In this document: positions 18,775-25,569 of the stretch, in pieces
Numbering within the stretch: the first letter of the stretch is position 1
How the letters are laid out: every line of letters begins with the position of its first letter
From: Reticulitermes lucifugus
Taxonomy: Eukaryota > Arthropoda > Insecta > Blattodea > Rhinotermitidae
DNA: 25,569 nt
NCBI GenBank assembly: GCA_026260175.1
Contig: JAKCWW010002679.1
Span: 29,144 to 54,712, forward strand
Direction of reading: 5' to 3'
Notes under the pieces: generated by a model
The model's database searches: none
What the model was told of the DNA's origin: nothing
Seen by the model: the letters and a program-made list of their open reading frames with translations, nothing else
Position numbers and translations under genes: made by a program

Positions 18775-19082
18775 AGAAGTAGAGCTGTCCCATTACAGGT
18801 CTGGACAGGCCCTTAGGGCTCCAGGAGGAGGATCCCATACTTTCTAGACAATCGGCACAAGAAGGTGGCAAGGTTGTTAGCCCTGCGCACCGGCCACCTC
18901 AACCCCCCCCGGCAGGATACCCCTGGTATGCATCTCTGTTAGAGGCTGAGTCGACCCCAGGGCCATAGTGCGGCCGGAGGGATTGAGTCAATAAAAATCC
19001 CAATGACCCCATCGGGAATCGAACCCGCGACCTTCTGGCTGGTAGTGCTGTGCCTCAACCAACTGCGCCCCCACATACCCCG
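18775..19082 (-). mobile_element. tRNA-derived SINE, family A, second copy of the 9810 head type
   Basis: On the minus strand the head GGGGTATGTGGGGGCGCAGT, then TTGAGGCACAGCACTACC, B box CGCGGGTTCGATTCCCGATG (about 19010-19029), body GGGGTCGACTCAGCCTCTAA and the tail near 18775-18800. It aligns end to end with 9810-10086, including CTCTAACAGA and CAACCTTGCCACCTTC. An ORF overlapping it (18939-19163) is SINE sequence, not a gene. A clear target duplication was not seen. Confidence 0.8.
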
Positions 19083-21093
19083 CGTACCTGCAGCTATTTT
19101 GGCATATGATAAGGAAGTCGAGAATGCGCGTCTGAATGACGACGTAGTCCCATTAAGTTGCACTGTTCAGATATTTTTCGGGGTTGGGGGGGGTGGAGAA
19201 AATTGTTAAAAATTTGTGAATTTGGTACAAGTCATTGAACGCGTGTATTGGAAGAGGTGATCTTATCAGCAGCAGCCACATTCCAGTATACCTTGTTATA
19301 GAATAATCAGGAACTGTAGAAAGTGCTTCGTGCTGTACACAAAAAATATCTTCTGCGGGATGCAAACAAATCTTATAAATAAAATTGTAGTTGTAATATG
19401 TCCTTGAAAGAGTTACAAACACGTGTGTGTGGAAAGCAACAACAATAATACTACAGTTGCTCCTGTTCTTGGCATCGCAACACGAAAACAATTAATTTAC
19501 AGTATTTGCTCAGAATTCCAGCAGGATGCTGAGATAGCAGACCACGACCGCCTGCACCCTGTTCTGAAATGCACTGTAAGCTCACTAGCCCACAAGTCTG
19601 ACCAGACCAGCAGTTCAGTGAATTGTTTGCCGCTTATCGTATCTCCACTTTCTGCTGAAGGCCTCGCCGTGATGGTGGTACACAACCCAGCCTCCTGACC
19701 AATAGCTTTGTGTATTTTTTCCTCTGGTTAAGATCGGCGCAGCAGTAGCGTGATTACTCCATCGCTCCTGGTGTCTAGCCGGGAATACTTATAAATTGTA
19801 CTTTCGCCTATATGCCATTTGTATATAGTCGTGGCTGAGTGACTGATTGGCTGACCGACCGACCTCTCTGACTGACCGACGCCCCTAACCACCCACCCTC
19901 TGACTGTACAGGATCTTCCTGTGGGTCGTCATCGTTACAACGAAAGCACGCCATAGTACCGCTAGGCGAAAGCAGTATAGAATTTATGTATTCACAGTGT
20001 TACCGGAATAAATAAGTATTTTTCGAATATTCCATCGGTGCTCCATAATCGTAATTCATCATCTGCCCTCGACCGTATAGGCCTACTGTACCATTTGTAG
20101 TTGACAGTACTGTTATATAAGAACTTGGAGTTTTCGTCCTTGGTATCTGAATTAGCTACTGTCAGAGGCGTCTTCACAAAAATTGTGTATGTCTGTATAC
20201 ATTTTCCCTTTAGGAAAACGGTAGGAATCGTTATGAAATAGGGAATTAGAACATCAAAAGACCCTTTGCGGGCTTATCGCACAGAAAAACGCGGACAAAC
20301 ATCTCTGTTTCGTTCAATCAGACCCGCGTCACGAACAGGACTAGGTCTGCCCCGCCATTGACTGTGCAGGCATTGCGATCGGCCATCATATTCTCCTTAA
20401 TTTGAATAGTTAAGCTAGTCAAGTAACTGGCTGCTGGCGGGGCTTCTGGGGTTGAATTTTCGATAGTGGCAGAGACTTTTTTTTGTTTACTGCCACGCGC
20501 AGAATGGCACTGGAGTACACACAGCCAGTAGATACAGGGGGTACAACGTGGCCGAAACGTGAAGCTGCTGTCTCACGTCCGTATTAGAATGCATGACACT
20601 TGGCTCGTATTACTGCTGGTGTTTTACGTAGGTAAAGGAGGAAACTTTACGGTGGTCACATACTAAGGTGTGGCGCGTCCTAGCATTGAACCTGGCGCCT
20701 CGGCTTATGACCTCCAGAGGTACAGCGATCTCTGGAACTGCCTTCCCACCTCTGAAGGAGTTTGATGCTTAATTGGCCCTCAGAGTGGTTCTCAAACCGG
20801 TTTGTCTCCGCAGTAGAAAACTTCTGCGAACGGCCTTGTGGTGACGTCATAGGACAAGTGTTTTTTTCCTTTTATTTTATCTTATTTAAAAGTATAAAAT
20901 ATGATCCATTCTATCCTAATGGATGAGCATAATTAAAGGACCGTGCAGAATGCCGGAACAGAGCAGAGAGTCAGGATATAAGCGGAATATGTCGTATTTA
21001 GAGCATCTGTGCTCAGACTAGCGAGCGGCGGGTGGTGTTGGACGAAAAACGGGTTACTTGTTGGAATTCCTGTCGGTGTATGAATGTGCATCA
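19083..21093. other. Intron stretch, little recognised
   Basis: It has imperfect GACTGACCGACC-type repeats at about 19848-19881 and a possible tRNA-like head on the minus strand at 20675-20745 (AGGTTCAATGCTAGG). It also holds a full CRE (TGACGTCA, 20842-20849) and one FOXO-type TTGTTTAC (20483-20490). No coding exon seen. Confidence 0.4.
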
Positions 21094-21137
21094 GCGCGCG
21101 CGCGCGCGTGCGTGTGTGTGTGTTGTGTGTGTGTGTT

Positions 21138-21168
<31 letters not shown>

Positions 21169-21194
21169 CGCGTGCGTGTGCGTGTGTGTGTGTG
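21094..21194. repeat. Compound (CG)n/(TG)n microsatellite
   Basis: About 100 bp of almost unbroken alternating purine-pyrimidine: CG runs, TG runs with two TTG breaks, CG runs again, then TG. The ORFs through it on both strands are artefacts of the repeat. Confidence 0.97.
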
Positions 21195-21896
21195 CAGTAG
21201 AAGTCTTGCGATGTTTAAACCTTCAGTCGAAGAGGTTCTAACACGTACGTGAATAAGGGCCAGTAAGCAGCTGGGGCCATGTAGTTGGCGTAGTTCTACC
21301 ATCCATTGAGTTCTGTCACTTATCTGGATAAGAATTTTGTTAGTCAGGTTAGTAGCAGAGGCTTCAGTGAGTCTCTAACGCCACAAACTCTTCTATGAAG
21401 TTAAATTTTTTTTTTTTTTCCTGCGACTTCCTGATTGCATCGGTTAAAGTGAACCGACTACTGTTTGAAGTATTTAGGCTCCTGCACCGAGCAGTTTGAT
21501 TCATTCAGTAAGACTTTGACTTGCATTCGCGACGTGCTAGGTTACAGTCATGGGTGGGACACCAAATATTCTGAAGTGTTTCCTAATTTTTGCTCGTCCC
21601 TCCAGGCAAGTACTGAGATAAAACCTTCAGAACACGACTGCATCCTTCCATATCCTTTCCCATTCGTTATTGACTGTCATATTCACGCCGTATGGTCAGA
21701 AATATTGAAAGCATCGTTAAACAAATGGCAAATAAATGAATGAATAAGTAAATAAATAAATTATTGTTATCGTATCAGCTACAGAAATTAAGGGAACAGT
21801 AAATGCTTCTTGTACATCAGTTAAATTCGTCTACAGTGCTGTGTTACAGCTTTACGTAGAACATAGGCTTACAGCCAAGGCTATCAACTCTGTATG

Positions 21897-21932
<36 letters not shown>

Positions 21933-22184
21933 ACTTTTTCCGGTCAGTATGCGTACCGGCAAACTTGTCATAAGTCGTACGTCTACCCGTGCATTGCATG
22001 TTTCGACCTTGATAAAACCGTTAAGAGCACCGGCAGACGTGTTTAAAAAATAGCGCTTTGTATGTACACGCACGCACACGCCCATGTATGCTTGTACAGG
22101 ACACGAAAGGGGTGAAGACGGTACCATAATATAGGATATTGCATAACAAAGTTATTTAACACATGCCACTTAGTATTGTTAAAG
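21195..22184. other. Intron stretch with simple repeats
   Basis: A poly-T run lies near 21406-21419 and an AATA-rich tract at 21729-21761 looks like a retrotransposon 3' tail. (TA)n is at 21908-21932. The ORF 21465-21743 has no recognisable domain. Confidence 0.45.
21908..21932. repeat. (TA)n microsatellite
   Basis: Twelve TA units. Confidence 0.95.
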
Positions 22185-22402
22185 GCAATGAAAACTTCAA
22201 GGTTGCGATGGGCCGGACATGTATTTCGGGGGAGTGAGACGAGAATGCATGCAGAATTGCGGTGGGAAAAGTGCACGGAAAGCGGCCACTTGGAAAACCT
22301 CGAAGGATGAGGAAGGATGACATTACAGTTGAAATAACTTGTGAAGGTGGATGTGACGTAGGATCGTGGCCAGTGGCGGGTCTTGGTATCAGCAGTGTTA
22401 CA
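22185..22402 (+). mobile_element. LINE C-terminal relic
   Basis: The frame from 22188 gives MKTSRLRWAGHVFRGSETRM (the RWAGHV segment). A shifted frame gives GKRPLGKPRRMRKDDI, and a third gives DRGQWRVLVSAV ending near 22400. All are in the order found in intact members and in the copy at 7816-8412. At least two frameshifts make it non-functional. Confidence 0.75.
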
Positions 22403-23586
22403 TCTTCGAGTGCTGTTATCAACGGCCCAGTAGTCTCCCAGATACAGACCTAATACTGAAGGGCAACCAAACAGGCATCTGGGTTAAAACAACGTGTTTG
22501 GCATTTCTGTTTTCATGGAAACGTATAATTACCGAACCCGGTCACCGCGCCGTATATAACACGTAAGAAATTGGGTCGTGATTAAGGATTCGTATCCCAT
22601 TTCCCTGTGTTGCCCTGTGATGGCCTTGCGATGTTGTGATTCTCCGTTGAGAGTGTCTTGTCACTTGTCTTTGGAAGGATTTAGATAACGGCTGCAGTAG
22701 GCCAAGGTCTGAATGGGGCTGTGGCGTCAGTATGGATGTAACTAAGCCTAACCATCGTTTTGTGGAATCGTGATGGCACGTGGGTGGGACATTACCACGT
22801 GACCGAAGATTTATTGTGGAACTGGGGTAGTACCTCGAAATTTGCCACGCCCGCCTCCTGTCCAGTCCTTTCAAGTACACCGATCATCCAGTGATAACGT
22901 TCGACACTAAGTCACCGTTACAACTAATACTACATCGTTATATAAACTACAGTTCACCCATCCATCATTATCTCAGTGAATGAAGTAACTGCCACTAGAT
23001 TGAAGTGCTGTCGTTCGATTCCCGGTAGGAGACCTCGGAAGTTAGATTGCCAGGATATCAGAGTCCAGTCTGGCCTTCTGTGCAGTTGGTATCGTGACTT
23101 GTTTCCTCAGTGATGGAAACACGAAGCTGACCACGTATCCCCAGTGAGCAGTACGTTGTGTTTATCTTAACGCCTTTTATGCCTTCCATGGCGTGGGGCT
23201 AAGGCACAGGGCAGATTGATTTTTTTGCCACGTTGAGTGGCATCTGACTTTTATTGTCAGGTACATTTTTTGCGTGCATGATGTGTTTCAGGCCTTGAAG
23301 ATACAGTTGGATGCACATGAACACTTCCACAAAACGAATCTAATCAGAATAAGACCTACATAAAAATTCGGTTGGTAACTCACAGCGAAATGTTTTTATA
23401 TCCATTAAAGAAATCGGTCTGTTAATTCTGTTCGGGAAAATAATTACTCCTAAGAAAGTCATAGCGAAACACACGAATACTACGTACGTTGCATTTGCTG
23501 AAGTGCAGAGTTTTTGAATGGTAAACCAGGGTGTACGTATAGGAACTACGTAACTTCAGAGGGTTAAGTTTGTGACAATAATTCGT
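22403..23586. other. Intron stretch, nothing certain
   Basis: GATTAAGGATTCGTATCCC near 22582-22600 is weakly B-box-like. GAAGCTGACCACGTATCCCC near 23123-23142 resembles the family-A SINE body and may be a worn copy running to about 23215. The long minus-strand ORF 22542-22880 has no domain and is probably chance. Confidence 0.4.
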
Positions 23587-23652
23587 GGTAAAAACGTAAA
23601 GTTCACCCTGTAACCTGCCATGAAGGCACAGAGGGAGAGCAGAGGTAGCGCG
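23587..23652 (-). mobile_element. SINE family A, tail fragment
   Basis: On the plus strand GGTAAAAACGTAAAGTTCAC and CATGAAGGCACAGAGGGAGA form the reverse complement of the family-A tail (compare 13638-13702). No body or head is attached. Confidence 0.65.
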
Positions 23653-23678
23653 CTACTTTTTTTTTTTATTGGATGTCA

Positions 23679-23785
23679 GTTTTCGTCCACGGTCACTCGA
23701 AGGCTTCAAAATCATATCTGTTTTCGTCCACGAGAAAAGCAGTTCGCTCTCAAGCCAGTCGAAGGGTATAACCGTTTTCGTCCAC
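23679..23785 (+). repeat. Three copies of GTTTTCGTCCAC
   Basis: The exact 12-mer occurs at 23679-23690, 23720-23731 and 23774-23785 (spacings 41 and 54). The first two copies are each followed by TCGAAGG before the next unit, so this looks like a decayed short tandem array. Confidence 0.8.
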
Positions 23786-23821
23786 CGCCATTGTTCATGT
23801 TTGCATCCCCGTCAACGGTGT

Positions 23822-24075
23822 CGATCCCGGTTGCCGCACGGTCTAAGGTGTGGGTCTGCGGCCGCTCGCTTGCCGGGATTGCGGGTTCGAATCCCACCGG
23901 TGGTATGGATGTCTCTCTTTTGTGAGTGTTGTAGGTGGCGGTCTCTGCGTCGGGCTGATTACTCGTCCAAAGGAGTCCTACTGAGTGCGGTGTGTCTGAG
24001 TGTGATCTTGAAGCCTCGACAATGAAGAGGCCTTGGCCAGCTATGGGCAGTTGCGCCATGGAGTAAAGTATCCCC
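23822..24075 (+). mobile_element. tRNA-derived SINE, family B
   Basis: The head GTTGCCGCACGGTCTAAGG and the variable-arm-like GCGGCCGCTCGCTTGCC lead to B box GGGTTCGAATCCC (23883-23895). The body is GAGTGTTGTAGGTGGCGGTC and CGACAATGAAGAGGCC, ending near 24075. The head aligns with 13323-13400. The Leu/Ser-like head with a long variable arm suggests a class II tRNA ancestor. The minus-strand ORF across it (23712-24161) is not a gene. Confidence 0.75.
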
Positions 24076-24857
24076 TTCAATGAAAACAATACCAAGGTGT
24101 CCAAGTATGTGGTTACCAAATCATACTTGGTCAGCTTGAATGACGTAACCTTTGTTTTCACCCCTATCCACCAAAATGTTTAGCCAATTAGTTTCGATTA
24201 ACATGTTACTTCTTTTTCTTTAGCCAGTCAAGTTCGATTACTGTTTCTGATTTCTGTTCTTATCCTCTCCGCTCACAGTTTGTAGCTCTCATTGCTCTTA
24301 TTCTGAGAGCCATATGCAGATAGGTAAGAGGATCAGCTGGCCCTTCACTTTTTCATGCACTGTGTCGTCGGTGTTCTGACGCCACCACTCCATGTCCCGA
24401 TTTGGGCGCCGAGATCACTGCTGTCTCGTAATATTTAACTGACTGGATATTTTGTCAGCTGTAGTGTGAAGTTGACAACGAACGCCTGTGAGTCTTTTTA
24501 CTCACACTTATAGAAATATTTTTGACATCCTCACCCCGACATTAGTTGATTGATAATTAAGTTAACAGAACATCGAAATATGATTTACGTAGAATTATGA
24601 GGGGTTAATTTGCCTGCTACATTGACTAACCAAGAAGTCACGTTGCCAAGGGATTGGTAGAAGATTTAATTTGAAAATATGAAAGAGGAGAATTTCTAGG
24701 TTATAATTTTTTCTAAAGTTAGTTACAGATACAGAAAATGACATGTAATAGAAGTATGAACAAACTCTGATAAAACGAATAGTTAAGCGCCTGATTGATG
24801 TAATTATGCTTCAGTTAATAATTTCGTTAAAACAAGGCTGAGTTCATTGTTCATTTT
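24076..24857. other. Intron stretch, nothing recognised
   Basis: AT-rich. No coding, RNA or repeat signature was identified. Confidence 0.45.
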
Positions 24858-25569
24858 TAAAGATACACTACTCGACCACATTATAATAAACTTTATTCAA
24901 AGTAATGTGAAATTAAATATGTCTTCCATTATTTAGGAACATTACAACTGAGTTACTTCTCAAACATAATACCCGTCAGATGTCGCCCATCAAGATTGAT
25001 GCACTGATGCACTCGGTTCAAAACACTTTCCATTAGGCGAAGTAACGTGGCCCATGGGATGACATTCATTTCATCAGGAATTCTCTGTTTGAGGTTATGT
25101 AAGTCTGCCAGACGTGCTTACAAAACTTTGCTTTACAAGTAGTCCCACGAAAAGAAATCACAAGGCGACAGATCGGCAGAACGGGCTGGCCAAGAAATGT
25201 CGCCATAGCGGGAGATTATGTGATGTTCAAACACAGTTCTTAAGGCGTTCTTCGACTGCCGAGCAGTAAGTGCTGTTGCGCCATGTTGTTGGAAGCAGAA
25301 GGTGGCAATGTCCGTATCACGACGGCGTAACTCTGGAAGCAAGAACTCATTCACCGTATGCACATACCGGTCAGATGTCACAGTAACCGCATTGCCAGTT
25401 TAATCCTCGAAAAAATATGGACCAATGATACCGAAAGCTAATATCCCAGACCATACTGTTCCTCTCTGACTGTGAAGTGGTTTAACATACAATTCATTGA
25501 GATTAGCTCCACTCCTGTTTTGTTTATTCACACAACCAGGCAGTTCAAGGTGAGCTTCATCTGACATTA
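24858..25569 (-). mobile_element. Mariner/Tc1-superfamily transposon, 3' part
   Basis: It contains the transposase relic (24953-25569), then a short 3'UTR with AATAAA on the minus strand (24892-24897), 55-60 bases after the stop. The 3' terminus probably lies near a TA at 24858-24859, but the inverted repeat cannot be confirmed because the other end is outside the window. Confidence 0.7.
24953..25569 (-). pseudogene. Mariner-like (DD41D-spaced) transposase, decayed, N terminus off window
   Basis: A single reading frame covers the catalytic core of a DDE/D transposase that cuts and pastes DNA. In order: SDEAH with the first catalytic Asp (codon 25559-25561), GIIGPYFFED, VTSDRYVH, FQQHGAT, ISRYGDISWPARS, DLSPCDFF with the third acidic residue (Asp, 25157-25159), and a C-terminal tail to TAA 24953-24955. 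The second catalytic residue, normally Asp in QQDGAT, is His (codon CAT, 25283-25285). There are 41 residues between it and the last Asp, the spacing of the DD41D (rosa-type) group. Three in-frame stops interrupt the frame: one right after FFED (near 25408), then 25133-25135 and 25118-25120. No frameshift is needed, so decay is mild but the enzyme is dead. Confidence 0.85.

Larger units (their letters stand above)
2881..25569 (+). other. foxo intron 1 (5' part, at least 22.7 kb)
   Basis: No acceptor followed by the second half of the forkhead domain (expected to begin NSIRHNLSLH) was recognised anywhere downstream on the plus strand. Everything to the window edge is therefore read as intron. 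It is made mostly of transposon debris, listed separately, and unassigned AT-rich sequence. Long first introns are usual for FOXO genes in large insect genomes. Confidence 0.75.

Noticed and set aside
21032..21302. ORFs on both strands through the CG/TG repeat
   Set aside because: Low-complexity artefacts of the microsatellite.
22542..22880. 112-codon minus-strand ORF
   Set aside because: No domain, no splice context, and composition like its surroundings. Probably chance in non-coding DNA.
23712..24161. 149-codon minus-strand ORF, the longest in the window
   Set aside because: It runs antisense through the tRNA-like head and body of SINE B and the GTTTTCGTCCAC array. The sequence is explained by repeats.
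1..25569. CRISPR array, prokaryotic defence or operon
   Set aside because: No regularly spaced repeats, no operon-like coding, and clear insect gene structure with a spliced exon.

Overview
This window looks like insect nuclear DNA, most likely from a cockroach or termite (Blattodea) or a related polyneopteran. That rests on an insect-type FOXO exon followed by a very long intron, and on a dense load of SINE, LINE, hAT and mariner debris of the kind I associate with those genomes. The order-level call is inference. There are no operons, ribosome binding sites, CRISPR arrays or prokaryotic genes.

The only real protein-coding gene is the first coding exon of foxo (2488-2880, + strand). FOXO is the forkhead transcription factor downstream of insulin/PI3K/AKT signalling. 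The exon encodes 131 residues: the N-terminal AKT/14-3-3 site and the first half of the forkhead domain. It ends in a clean phase-0 splice donor at the junction used by animal FOXO genes. About 450 bp upstream (2036-2487) is the likely proximal promoter/5'UTR, with a 14-bp palindrome holding a full cAMP-response element and a 30-codon upstream ORF. No second forkhead exon is visible, so 2881 to the end is read as intron 1, at least 22.7 kb long.

Left of the gene, 1-2035 holds a SINE piece and two 5'-truncated LINE tails; one LINE tail lies antisense within about 460 bp of the foxo start codon. The intron carries several tRNA-derived SINE families, three more LINE 3' ends, two hAT-type MITEs with a shared core, a near-perfect foldback element, and simple repeats including a 100-bp CG/TG tract. 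A 167-N assembly gap falls inside a SINE whose target-site duplications are still visible. A decayed mariner-type transposase with DD41D spacing runs off the right edge.

The best structural observations are: a set of SINEs in which several unrelated tRNA-like heads share one central/3' body; two SINE insertions with perfect 12-bp target-site duplications, one nested in another SINE; three exact copies of a 12-mer within 107 bp; and a transposase whose second catalytic aspartate is histidine. I see no convincing new multi-gene system. This is a regulatory/intronic region of a conserved gene populated by transposons, and most short ORFs in it are not genes.
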